From NCBI RefSeq assembly GCF_005503625.1, contig NZ_SCMX01000067.1, positions 1 to 37,793 on the forward strand: a stretch of 37,793 nucleotides of DNA, written 5' to 3'. The notes beneath the pieces are model-generated. The model was given only the letters and a program-made list of their open reading frames with translations, was not told the DNA's origin and ran no database searches. Below, in pieces: positions 25,431 through 33,196 of the stretch (the first letter of the stretch is position 1; the number at the start of each line of letters is the position of its first letter). Origin of the DNA: Cupriavidus sp. 2SB. GTDB lineage: Bacteria > Pseudomonadota > Gammaproteobacteria > Burkholderiales > Burkholderiaceae. The translations under genes and the position numbers were made by a program.

Positions 25431-26399
25431 TCAATCCGCCCGAATCCCCTTCTCCTTGATCAGTGCGCCCCACTTGACCGTTTCCTTGGCCAGATGGTCC
25501 TTCAACTGGGCCGGGGTGCTGCCGATTGGTTCTGCGCCGATGCCGGCCAGCTTCTGCTGCACAACGGGCTTTTTCAGGGCATCCACCATTGCGCGATTCA
25601 ACGTGTCGATGATGGGCTGCGGCGCTTTCGCGGGCACCAATGCCGCGAACCACGGGGACAGTTCGTAGCCTGGCACACCCGCCTCGGCCACGGTCGGGAC
25701 GTTCGGCAACGCCGTCGAGCGCTTGCTCGTGGTCACGGCGATGGGCGTCAGCTTGCCGCTGTCGATATGGGGCTTGGCCGAGGTGATGCTGTCGAACATG
25801 TAGTCCACCTGCCCGCCGAGCAGATCGGTAATGGCTGGGCCCGATCCCTTGTACGGAATATGCAGCAGGTCTACCTGCGCCATGGACGTGAACAGCTCCC
25901 CGGCGAGGTGGATCGACGTGCCGTTGCCGGCCGATGCATAGGTGTATTTGCCGGGCTTGGCTTTCGCATTGGCGATGACCTCGGCCACGGTTTTCGCGGA
26001 GGTCTTCGCCTTGTTGGTCACCAGCACGTTCGGCACTACGGCCAGCAGCGAGACCGGCGCGAAATCCTTGACCGGGTCATAGGCCAGCTTGCCATACAGT
26101 GCCGGATTCACCGCCATGCCGTTGGCGACGATGATGATCGTGTAGCCGTCCGCAGGCGAACGCGCCACCAGTTCGGCGCCGATGTTGCCGCCTGCTCCCG
26201 GCCGATTCTCCACGACGATAGCCTGGCCCAGTGTCTTCGACATGTCTTCCCCCAGCGTGCGCGCGATGTTGTCCATCGCGCCGCCGGCCGGAAACGGCAC
26301 CACCCAGCGGATAGGATGATCGGGATAGGCAGCGTGGGCCGGTGCGGCAGCCGCGAACAGCAGCGATGCGGCAATGGCGAATGTGTGCAGCGATTTCAT
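25431..26399 (-). CDS. Bug/TctC-family periplasmic binding protein
   Basis: 322-residue periplasmic solute-binding protein with a signal peptide (LHTFAIAASLLFAAAAPAHA). Family landmarks: YPDHPIRWVVPFPAGGAMDN at the mature N-terminus, ENRPGAGGNIGAELVARSPA, DGYTIIIV, and HIPYKGSGPAITDLLGGQVD. Bug proteins bind small carboxylates and are hugely expanded in Bordetella and Cupriavidus; most lack their own TctAB membrane genes, as here. GGAG lies five bases before ATG 26399. It follows catB by 38 bases in the same direction, so it is very likely co-transcribed with it, which points to an aromatic acid, muconate or a related dicarboxylate as ligand (inference). Confidence 0.92.
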   Translation of the reverse strand: MKSLHTFAIAASLLFAAAAPAHAAYPDHPIRWVVPFPAGGAMDNIARTLGEDMSKTLGQAIVVENRPGAGGNIGAELVARSPADGYTIIIVANGMAVNPALYGKLAYDPVKDFAPVSLLAVVPNVLVTNKAKTSAKTVAEVIANAKAKPGKYTYASAGNGTSIHLAGELFTSMAQVDLLHIPYKGSGPAITDLLGGQVDYMFDSITSAKPHIDSGKLTPIAVTTSKRSTALPNVPTVAEAGVPGYELSPWFAALVPAKAPQPIIDTLNRAMVDALKKPVVQQKLAGIGAEPIGSTPAQLKDHLAKETVKWGALIKEKGIRAD

Positions 26400-26437
26400 C
26401 TTGTCTCCGTTCCTTGTTTCTTTGTTCTGTCAGCGGC

Positions 26438-27556
26438 TCAGGCGCGGCGATAGTGCCTGAGCTTGTCTTCGTCGATGTCGAGTCCCAGCCCCGGCCCCGT
26501 GGACAGGTGCAGCGCGAAGTCGCGGTACACGGGGCGCTCGGTCACGATGTCGTCCTTCACCAGCAGCGGGCCGAACAGTTCGGTGCCCCATGCCAGTTGC
26601 GGCAGCGTGCAGAAGCCGTGCGCGGCGGCGATGGTGCCTACCGCGCCTTCGAGCATCGTGCCGCCATAGAGCGCGATGCCCGCCGCCTCGCCCACGGCCG
26701 CCGTGCGCAACATGCCGAAGATGCCGCCGGACTTGGCGATCTTCAGCGCGAAGACGTCGGCGGCGCCGAGCCGCGCCAGTTCCATCGCATCGGCCGGGCC
26801 AGTCACGGACTCGTCGGCCATGATCGGCACCACAAAGCGCTGGGACAATCGCGCCAGCGCAGCGGGATGGTCGCGTGGCGTGGGTTGCTCGATCAGGTCG
26901 ATGCCAGCCGCTTCGAGCATCGCGATGCCCGTGGCCGCATCGGCCTCGTTCCATGCCTGATTCACGTCCACGGTCACGCGGGCACGATCGCCCAGCGCCC
27001 GCTTGATCGCCGAGACGTGCGCTACATCGTCACGCACGCTGCGCCGGCCGATCTTGAGCTTGAAGGTATTGTGGCGACGCTCCGCCAGAAAGCGCTCGGC
27101 CTCCTCGATATCGCGGCCCGTATCGCCACTGGCCAATGTCCAGAGTACCGGCAAGGTCTCGCGCACCGCGCCGCCCAGCAGCGTGACCAGCGGCACGCCA
27201 AGGCGCTTGCCCTGTGCATCGAGCATGGCCGATTCCAGCGCCGATTTCGCGAACCGGTTGCCGCGCGCCACCTTGTTCAGTCGTGCCATCGCACCGTGTA
27301 CGTTGGCGGCGTCCTCGCCCACCAGTGCGGGCGCCAGGTAGGTGTCGATGGTCAGCTTGATGCCTTCCGGACTCTCGTCGCCATAGGACAAGCCGCCAAT
27401 CGTCGTGGCCTCGCCGATCCCCTCCACCCCGTCGCTGCAGCGCATGCGCACGATGACCAGCGTCTGCTGCTGCATCGTGGCCATGGCCAACTGGTGCGCC
27501 CGGATCGTGGGCAGGTCCACCAGGATGGCCTCAATGGAAGAAATCGTCGTGGTCAT
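26438..27556 (-). CDS. catB: muconate cycloisomerase (CatB)
   Basis: 372-residue enolase-superfamily enzyme of the beta-ketoadipate pathway, converting cis,cis-muconate to muconolactone. Catalytic residues visible: Lys166 and Lys168 in TFKLKIG, metal ligands Asp197 (VDVNQAW), Glu223 (LIEQP) and Asp248 (MADES), and Lys272 (FALKIAKSGG). The lid region MATMQQQTLVIVRMRCSDGV and EATTIGGLSYGDESPEGIK are almost as in Pseudomonas CatB, favouring muconate over chloromuconate. catA and catC are not in this window. It is divergent from a CatR/BenM-type LysR gene and followed by a Bug binding-protein gene. GGAAAAAG serves as its ribosome site. Confidence 0.93.
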   Translation of the reverse strand: MTTTISSIEAILVDLPTIRAHQLAMATMQQQTLVIVRMRCSDGVEGIGEATTIGGLSYGDESPEGIKLTIDTYLAPALVGEDAANVHGAMARLNKVARGNRFAKSALESAMLDAQGKRLGVPLVTLLGGAVRETLPVLWTLASGDTGRDIEEAERFLAERRHNTFKLKIGRRSVRDDVAHVSAIKRALGDRARVTVDVNQAWNEADAATGIAMLEAAGIDLIEQPTPRDHPAALARLSQRFVVPIMADESVTGPADAMELARLGAADVFALKIAKSGGIFGMLRTAAVGEAAGIALYGGTMLEGAVGTIAAAHGFCTLPQLAWGTELFGPLLVKDDIVTERPVYRDFALHLSTGPGLGLDIDEDKLRHYRRA

Positions 27557-27587
27557 ACTTTTTCCATGCGGATTCGTTGTGCAGTCG

Positions 27588-27617
27588 AGTATGGCCGTTG
27601 ACGCAACGGGTGTCCAA
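27588..27617 (-). promoter_or_regulatory. predicted catB promoter
   Basis: TTGGAC (27612-27617) and CATACT (27588-27593) on the minus strand with 18 bases between them; a suboptimal sigma-70 promoter, as expected for an activator-dependent gene. Transcription would start near 27581, placing the ATAC-N7-GTAT site at about -65. Confidence 0.45.
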
Positions 27618-27637
27618 GACCGATGATGTCTCGATTG

Positions 27638-27652
27638 ATACCTGCAGGGTAT
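27638..27652. promoter_or_regulatory. CatM/BenM-type operator ATAC-N7-GTAT
   Basis: ATACCTGCAGGGTAT fits the ATAC-N7-GTAT recognition motif known for CatM, BenM and related LysR activators. It lies in the catB/LysR gap, 26 bases before the LysR start codon and about 65 bases upstream of the predicted catB transcription start, the usual position of a LysR recognition site. Its closeness to the LysR gene also fits autorepression. Confidence 0.75.
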
Positions 27653-27677
27653 AGATCGAAGGGAAGGAGCAAGGGAT

Positions 27678-28562
27678 ATGGAACTCCGTCATCTGCGCTA
27701 TTTCCAGGCGGTGGCACAGGAACTCAATGTGACGCGTGCGGCGGAAAGACTGCACATGGCACAGCCGCCGCTATCGCGGCAGATCCGGCAATTCGAGGAA
27801 GAAATCGGCGTGGCGCTGTTCGACCGTATCGGGCGCGGGCTGCGGCTGACGGAGGCCGGGCGTTTCCTGCTGGAGCAGTCGCTGCAACTGACGCAGCGGC
27901 TGGAAGAGACACTCGATGGCACGCGGCGCATTGGCCGCAACGAGAAGCGCTGGTTCGGGATCGGCTTCGTGCCGTCGGTGCTGTATGGTGTGCTGCCGGA
28001 CCTGATCCGCGAATTGCGCGGCGATGACAGCGGTGTGGAAGTTGGACTGACCGAGATGATTACGGTGCAGCAGCTCGATGCCCTCAAGTCCGGCCGCATC
28101 GACCTCGCCTTTGGCCGACTGACGTTCAGCGATCCGGCCATCGTCCAGGAGGCGGTGATGGCCGAGTCTCTGGTGGCCGCCATGCCCGCCACGGCGGCGG
28201 CGCCAGCCGGCCCGTTCGATGCCGACGCCTTGGCGCGGCAGCCGCTGATCCTCTACCCCGCACGGCCTCGGCCCAGCTATGCCGATCACGTACTGTCGCT
28301 ATTTCGCGCGCAGGGGCTGCAGCCGAAAATCGTGCAGGAAGCCAATGAATTGCAGACTGCGCTGGGACTCGTCGCAGCCGGGCTGGGTATCACGCTGGTG
28401 CCGGCCTCGGTGCAACGGTTGCACCGGGACGACGTGCGTTACGTGCCGATTGATGCGCCGGGTTTTGTCTCGCCCGTGATCATGAGTTACCGGGCCGGCG
28501 ACACTTCGGCCCATCTGGAGCGGGCCATCGCCTGGGTGCGCTCGCGGACGGGCGCTGCCTGA
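27678..28562 (+). CDS. catR: LysR-type activator of catB (CatR/BenM-like)
   Basis: 294-residue LysR regulator. The N-terminal helix-turn-helix, MELRHLRYFQAVAQELNVTR then AERLHMAQPPLSRQIRQFEE, is the CatM/BenM/CatR signature start. The effector domain begins near residue 92 (GIGFVPSVLYGVLPDLIREL, compare IGYVSSLLYGLLPEI of BenM) and continues with LDALKSGRIDLAFGRL. AAGGAG precedes ATG 27678. Divergent transcription from catB and the ATAC-N7-GTAT site between them support regulation of catB in response to cis,cis-muconate or a similar ligand. The stop is only six bases from the convergent opgC-like gene, with no room for a separate terminator. Confidence 0.9.
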   Translation: MELRHLRYFQAVAQELNVTRAAERLHMAQPPLSRQIRQFEEEIGVALFDRIGRGLRLTEAGRFLLEQSLQLTQRLEETLDGTRRIGRNEKRWFGIGFVPSVLYGVLPDLIRELRGDDSGVEVGLTEMITVQQLDALKSGRIDLAFGRLTFSDPAIVQEAVMAESLVAAMPATAAAPAGPFDADALARQPLILYPARPRPSYADHVLSLFRAQGLQPKIVQEANELQTALGLVAAGLGITLVPASVQRLHRDDVRYVPIDAPGFVSPVIMSYRAGDTSAHLERAIAWVRSRTGAA

Positions 28563-28568
28563 CGGGAA

Positions 28569-29729
28569 TCAGGCCGACACGATCTTCGATTTCGATTTCA
28601 GTTTTGCGGCCACCTTGGCCGCATCCTTGCGGCGCCCATACCAGCCGCCCACCAGCAGCAGCACGGCCACGGCGACGATGTCCCCGGTCAGCGCCACCGG
28701 TCGCGTGGGCCTTCCGCCAGCAAACCCGTAGGTCAATCCTTCGATCCCCACCGAGACCACGGCGCCCAGCACGAAGCAGAACAGGCTGTGCCGGCCGATC
28801 TGGACCACCGGGCCCATGAATCGCGCGAGGCGCTCCACCCATCCCGCGCGCACGGCCAGATAGACCAGCCATGCCAGGCCAAGGAAGCTGACCACGCGCA
28901 GCGCGGCAAGACTCTGCTTCGGCAGCGGGAAGACCATCGTCGGCACCCATGCGGGCAGCCAGGTTTCATAGACGTGGGGACGCATCCAGAGATAGGCGGC
29001 GGCCATGCACACCAGCGCCACCACTACGGCACCGCCCGTGAAAGCGCGACGCACGATGGTCTGCTGCGGCAGGATAAAGTCCGGACGCAGGCGTGCCAAC
29101 AACCCCATGGCGAACATCAACTGCCAGGCGAAGGGGTTGAAGCTCCAGCCGCGCGGCTCGCTGCTCGGCAGCAGCGGCAACAGCGCCGGCGACATCAGCC
29201 AGAGCGCGACACTGCCGCAGATAAAGGCCAACGGTTGCGCACGTGCCCAACGAATGGCGAGCGGCGCCACGCCGATGAACACGGCGTACATCGGCAATAC
29301 ATCGGAAACAAAAGGCTGGCGCGCCAGGCCGATCACCTGCAAGACCGTGGCGATTGGCTGGGCCATGAAGTCGGGCGCTTCGGTAGCACGCACGGCGGGG
29401 GCCGGCACCTTGCAGAGCGCGAGCACCAGACCGAACAGCAGCATCAGCACGCCGGTCAGCACGAACGCCTTGTAGATTTCCCAGCTACGGCGGCGCAGGC
29501 GCTTGCGCGCGGCGCTGGCACCGTCGCGGGCTTCCATCGCCAGATAGGCGGCGCCGGCCGAATAGCCGGCCAGGAAGACGAACACCTCGGCAGCGTCGAA
29601 GAGCTGGAAATTGCGGATCGTATAGTCGGCCAGCACACTGCCGTTGACGTGATCGACCACGATGAAGAGCAGCGCGATGCCGCGAATCAGATCGATCTCG
29701 GTGCGCCGGGCGTTGTTGAGTGCATTCAC
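28569..29729 (-). CDS. OpgC-family membrane acyltransferase
   Basis: 386-residue inner-membrane protein with about ten helices. The N-terminus NARRTEIDLIRGIALLFIVV then DHVNGSVLADYT has the Arg-Asp and Asp-His pattern of OpgC/acyltransferase-3-like proteins; FDAAEVFVFLAGYSAGAAY follows, as in OpgC. OpgC transfers succinyl groups onto periplasmic glucans. No opgG or opgH lies nearby, so the acceptor here is uncertain; other polysaccharides are possible. The C-terminus is a Lys-rich cytoplasmic tail (KDAAKVAAKLKSKSK). ATG 29729; the ribosome site is weak. It is convergent with the LysR gene and downstream of the TetR gene by 120 bases. Confidence 0.85.
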   Translation of the reverse strand: MNALNNARRTEIDLIRGIALLFIVVDHVNGSVLADYTIRNFQLFDAAEVFVFLAGYSAGAAYLAMEARDGASAARKRLRRRSWEIYKAFVLTGVLMLLFGLVLALCKVPAPAVRATEAPDFMAQPIATVLQVIGLARQPFVSDVLPMYAVFIGVAPLAIRWARAQPLAFICGSVALWLMSPALLPLLPSSEPRGWSFNPFAWQLMFAMGLLARLRPDFILPQQTIVRRAFTGGAVVVALVCMAAAYLWMRPHVYETWLPAWVPTMVFPLPKQSLAALRVVSFLGLAWLVYLAVRAGWVERLARFMGPVVQIGRHSLFCFVLGAVVSVGIEGLTYGFAGGRPTRPVALTGDIVAVAVLLLVGGWYGRRKDAAKVAAKLKSKSKIVSA

Positions 29730-29849
29730 TGGAGCATCCCGAACGTCGCCGGCGCGACAAAAATGAGGCGGCCGGCAACTGAGAGACGCATTTTAACGCG
29801 GCATCAGGGTTTACCTTGTATGGCTATGTTTCAGCGCGTTACGCCGTCC

Positions 29850-30425
29850 TTACAAGGAGACGTATGCGGCATGCAGACGCGTCAATGTGCGCCGTCCGGC
29901 ATCCACGACCGACGCATCGTGTGTGGTTTGCGCGCGAATGATCATGCCTTCGATGCAGAGAATGGCTTCCGCTGCCACGGCCTCGCACTCGGCCAGCCCC
30001 AGTTCCGCCGCGATGTCGCGGGCGAAATCCTGCAGCGACGCCTTGTGCGATACCGACTGCTCCAGCAGTCGCGGATCGTCACCCGCCCCGCTGCCCGTCT
30101 CGGCCACCATATTGATAAAGGCGCAACCGCGATAGTCGTCTGTAGCGAACCACTCGCCCAATGTATCGGCGAACACATCGAGATTGGGCCTTTGTGCGAG
30201 GCGGCTGCGCACGCCGGCCTCGAACCATGTCATCCACTGATCGTGCCGTCGCTGAAGATACTCGAGGATCAGGTCGTTCTTCGACGGGAAATGCCGATAC
30301 AGCGACATCTTGGCGACGCCGGACTCGGCGATGATCCGGTCGATGCCGGTGGCGCGGTAGCCCTGGCTGTAGAAAAGCCGGGCGGCGGTATCGAGAATGC
30401 GATCGCGGGCGGATGGGGTGGTCAT
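29850..30425 (-). CDS. TetR-family repressor
   Basis: 191-residue repressor. The helix-turn-helix lies at about residues 5-55 (ARDRILDTAARLFYSQGYRA, then GIDRIIAESGVAKMSLYRHF and PSKNDLILEYL). The ligand domain contains DDYRGCAFINMVAE, the pattern of a TetR subgroup with a GC-F-N motif. ATG 30425 is used: a good -10 (TATAAT) ends eight bases before it, so the mRNA may be leaderless, and no Shine-Dalgarno is present. The operator ACAGACCTGTCT lies in the spacer of its own promoter, implying autorepression, and the same 12-mer controls the DUF1348 gene at 35102-35581. The ligand is unknown. Confidence 0.9.
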   Translation of the reverse strand: MTTPSARDRILDTAARLFYSQGYRATGIDRIIAESGVAKMSLYRHFPSKNDLILEYLQRRHDQWMTWFEAGVRSRLAQRPNLDVFADTLGEWFATDDYRGCAFINMVAETGSGAGDDPRLLEQSVSHKASLQDFARDIAAELGLAECEAVAAEAILCIEGMIIRAQTTHDASVVDAGRRTLTRLHAAYVSL

Positions 30426-30432
30426 GGAGGGG

Positions 30433-30452
30433 ATTATAGTAGACAGGTCTGT
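30433..30452 (-). promoter_or_regulatory. TetR autoregulatory promoter and operator
   Basis: On the minus strand the operator ACAGACCTGTCT (30441-30452) is followed by AC and a perfect -10 TATAAT (30433-30438). The -35 at 17 bases is poor (TACAAC). Repressor bound here would block polymerase. The same 12 bases recur at 35656-35667. Confidence 0.7.
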
Positions 30453-30479
30453 ATTGTTGTATCTCCACCTGCCTGTTTG

Positions 30480-30609
30480 CTCCCCTCTCCCGCGCGCGGG
30501 AGAGGGGTCGGGGGAGAGGGCCAGCGGTTCTAATTGCGTTATCGGCAAGCAGAGCTGCCCGCCCTCTCCCCCAGCCCCTCTCCCACTTTGTGGGAGAGGG
30601 GAGCAAACC
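30480..30609. repeat. REP-like double-hairpin element, copy 2 (inverted)
   Basis: Left palindrome 30482-30507 is the same perfect 26-base sequence as at 7618-7643; the right hairpin (30575-30601) has arms CCCCTCTCCCAC/GTGGGAGAGGGG with compensating changes that keep pairing. The core reads as the reverse complement of copy 1 (TCGGCAAGCAGAG). It lies between the TetR promoter and the 3' end of the Lpd-like gene. Confidence 0.85.
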
Positions 30610-30629
30610 AGCGGGAAAGCAAACCTGCT

Positions 30630-32036
30630 TTAAGCCGCCTCCGCCAACTTCACCAGCTTCGCCTCAGCATCCCGCAGCGCCGTGCGCAGCCCCTCTTCCA
30701 CCACCGGGTGGTAGAACGGCATCGCCAGCATTTGCGCGATGGTCAGGTCCTGCTGATATGCCCAGGCCAGCAGATGGGCAATGTTCTCGGCGCGCGGGCC
30801 GAGCCATTCGGCGCCGAGGAAGCGGCCCGTGGCGCGGTCTGCGTACACATGCATCAGCCCCTTGTTCTTGAGCATGACGCGGCTGCGGCCCTGATCCTCG
30901 AAGCTGACTTCGCCAGTGACGAAGCTGCCGGGGGTCAGATCGGCGAAACGCTTGCCGACCATCGCGATCTGCGGGTCCGAGAACACCACGGCGATCGGGG
31001 CGCGACGGGTCAGGTTTCGCACGTCCGGCCAGCGCGCCGCGTTCTCGCCCGCGATGCGGCCTTCGTCGGACGCTTCGTGCAACAGCGGCAGCACGTTGTT
31101 GGCATCGCCGGCGATGAACACCGGGGCGTCGCCACACTGCAGCGTGATGGGGTCGAACACCGGCACGCCGCGTGCATCGCGCTGCAGGGCCGTGTTGTCG
31201 AGACCGAGCTTGTCGACATTCGGGCGACGTCCCGTGGCGGCCAGCACATAGTCGAAGCGCTCGGTAGCCACATTGCCGCTGGGCGTTTCGAACGCGATCA
31301 CGGCCTCGTCGCCTTCGCGGCGCATGTCGGTCACGCGGGCATCCGGGAGCAGCGGGAATTCCGCGTTGAACGCTTCGGCCGCATAGGTGCGGATCTCAGG
31401 ATCGGACAACGGACCCACGCCGCCGCCCACACCAAACACGCGTACCCGCACGCCGAGTCGCGACAGTGCCTGGCCCAGTTCGAGACCGATCACGCCCGGG
31501 CCGAACACGGCCACGCTACGCGGCAGGTCGTCCCACGAAAACACATCGTCATTGATGATCAGGCGGTCGCCGAACACGTTGAACGACGGCGGCACGGCCG
31601 GACGCGATCCCGTGGCAATCACTACGCGGCTGGCGCGCACCACGGTGTCATCGCCCACTTGCAGGATGGTGTTGTCGATGAACTGCGCGAAGCCACGCAG
31701 GCGATCTGCTTCAGGAATGCTCTCGGTGCCGCGCACCACGAATCCAACAAAGCGGTCGCGCTCGTTGCGCACACGCTGCATGACTTCGCGGCCTTCGATA
31801 CGCACCGGACCATCCACGTGCACACCGAACGCAGCGGTGTGGCGCGCCTCGTGCGCGGCTTCGGCTGCGGCAATCAGCAGCTTCGACGGCATGCAGCCCA
31901 CGCGGGCACAGGTGGTGCCATATTCACCGCCCTCGATGATCACGGCGCGCTTGCCGGCGGCGATGGCCGCACGATACGCGGCCAGCCCTGCGGTGCCTGC
32001 GCCAATCACTGCCACATCGGTCTGAATCGTTTTCAT
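30630..32036 (-). CDS. Lpd-like pyridine nucleotide-disulfide oxidoreductase
   Basis: 468-residue FAD flavoenzyme of the dihydrolipoamide dehydrogenase/glutathione reductase family. FAD site VAVIGAGTAGLAAYRAA at the N-terminus, redox disulfide CARVGCMPSK (Cys43, Cys48), NAD(P) domain VAVFGPGVIGLELGQAL, second FAD motif VFIAGDANNVLP, and the C-terminal His443/Glu448 pair in FYHPVVEEG. No lipoyl domain and no 2-oxoacid dehydrogenase genes are near, so a pyruvate-complex role is unlikely. It follows a peroxiredoxin-glutaredoxin hybrid gene in the same direction (200-base gap), suggesting a thiol-reducing role for that system. AGGA eight bases before ATG 32036 fixes the start. The NADH/NADPH preference cannot be settled by eye. 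Confidence 0.9.
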   Translation of the reverse strand: MKTIQTDVAVIGAGTAGLAAYRAAIAAGKRAVIIEGGEYGTTCARVGCMPSKLLIAAAEAAHEARHTAAFGVHVDGPVRIEGREVMQRVRNERDRFVGFVVRGTESIPEADRLRGFAQFIDNTILQVGDDTVVRASRVVIATGSRPAVPPSFNVFGDRLIINDDVFSWDDLPRSVAVFGPGVIGLELGQALSRLGVRVRVFGVGGGVGPLSDPEIRTYAAEAFNAEFPLLPDARVTDMRREGDEAVIAFETPSGNVATERFDYVLAATGRRPNVDKLGLDNTALQRDARGVPVFDPITLQCGDAPVFIAGDANNVLPLLHEASDEGRIAGENAARWPDVRNLTRRAPIAVVFSDPQIAMVGKRFADLTPGSFVTGEVSFEDQGRSRVMLKNKGLMHVYADRATGRFLGAEWLGPRAENIAHLLAWAYQQDLTIAQMLAMPFYHPVVEEGLRTALRDAEAKLVKLAEAA

Positions 32037-32237
32037 GGTGCGTTTCCTGAATCGGGTGATGCTGCCTGCTACGGCTTGAAAAATTTCAATCGGCGGATGG
32101 GATGGCACCGGACCGCCTTGCAGCGTGCGGTGCCATCGGGTCCGGCGACTGCCTGGACGTTGCGGGGGAATAAGTGCCCAGGACACCGGTCGGGGGAACC
32201 GGGCCCGGGCGGGGGGAGGATCGTTGCGATCAGGCGA

Positions 32238-32969
32238 TCAGGCGGCCAGATGCTGTTCGAGCGCTTCGGCGCCACCGATCAGCTTGCCGTTGATGAACAC
32301 CTGCGGTGCAGTCATGCTGCCGGCCATGGCGCCCAGCACCTTGCCGCGGATCTTGTTGTCGAGCGGTACGTCGATGTACTCGAAGCCCTTGTCCGACAGC
32401 AGTTGCTTGGCCTTGGCACAGTGCGAGCAGCCCACCTTCGAGAACACCACCACCTGGTCCGGACGCTTGGCGTTCGGGGCGATGTAGTTCAGCATCGTGT
32501 CGGCGTCCGACACCTTGAACGGGTCGCCCGGCTCTTCCGGCTCGATGAACATCTTGTCCACGACGCCGTCGCGAACCACCATCGAATAGCGCCAGCTGCG
32601 CTTGCCAAAGCCCAGGTCGGCCTTGTCCACCAGCATGCCCATGCCGTCGGTGAATTCGCCGTTGCCGTCGGGGATCATGACGATGTTCTCGGACTCCTGA
32701 TCCTTGGCCCATTCGTTCATCACAAAAGTGTCGTTAACCGACACGCACAGGATGGTGTCCACGCCAGCGGCACGGAAGGCCGGGGCCAGTTCGTTGTAGC
32801 GCGGCAGGTGCGTCGACGAGCAGGTAGGCGTGAAGGCGCCGGGCAGCGAGAACACTGCAACCGTCTTGCCGTTGAACAGATCGGCCGTGGTCACGTCCTT
32901 CCACTCGTTGTTTTCACGGACGCGGAAAGTGACGTTGGGAACGCGTTGGCCTTCACGGTGTTGCAGCAT
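32238..32969 (-). CDS. peroxiredoxin-glutaredoxin hybrid (Prx5-Grx, PGdx-like)
   Basis: 243-residue fusion. Residues 1-160 are a Prx5-type peroxiredoxin with peroxidatic Cys50 in SLPGAFTPTCSSTHLP, which reduces hydrogen and alkyl peroxides. Residues 170-243 are a glutaredoxin with active site Cys181-Ser-His-Cys184 (FSKVGCSHCAKAK), then the glutathione-binding TAPQVFINGKLIGG. In the Haemophilus hybrid the glutaredoxin recycles the peroxidase with glutathione; CSHC replaces the common CPYC/CPFC, which may shift its redox potential. ATG 32969 has AAGGAG eight bases upstream. It precedes the Lpd-like gene. OxyR control is usual for the family, but no convincing OxyR site was found. Confidence 0.94.
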   Translation of the reverse strand: MLQHREGQRVPNVTFRVRENNEWKDVTTADLFNGKTVAVFSLPGAFTPTCSSTHLPRYNELAPAFRAAGVDTILCVSVNDTFVMNEWAKDQESENIVMIPDGNGEFTDGMGMLVDKADLGFGKRSWRYSMVVRDGVVDKMFIEPEEPGDPFKVSDADTMLNYIAPNAKRPDQVVVFSKVGCSHCAKAKQLLSDKGFEYIDVPLDNKIRGKVLGAMAGSMTAPQVFINGKLIGGAEALEQHLAA

Positions 32970-33196
32970 GGGTATAGCTCCTTGGGTTGGTTGGGGCGCC
33001 ACGTGTTGTGGCGATGGAGTGCATTCTCCCGGCGGGCATGTGATTTGTACAATTCATCGTTTCAACCATCCTCATTGGAAATTACTATTATCGATCGTCG
33101 AATTACGATTGATTTTGGCTATCGCGATGCCCTTCCACGCACGCGCCCCCATCGCTATCATTCGGGCACATCAAAAACACGAAGGGACAACAACCG

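Noticed and set aside
30630..32036. E3 component of a 2-oxoacid dehydrogenase complex
   Set aside because: No lipoyl domain and no E1/E2 genes nearby; the partner gene is a peroxiredoxin-glutaredoxin hybrid.
33107..33123. OxyR-like half site GATTG-N7-CTATC upstream of the Prx-Grx gene
   Set aside because: One half fits with a mismatch, but the expected second half about 22 bases away is absent and no promoter lines up with it.
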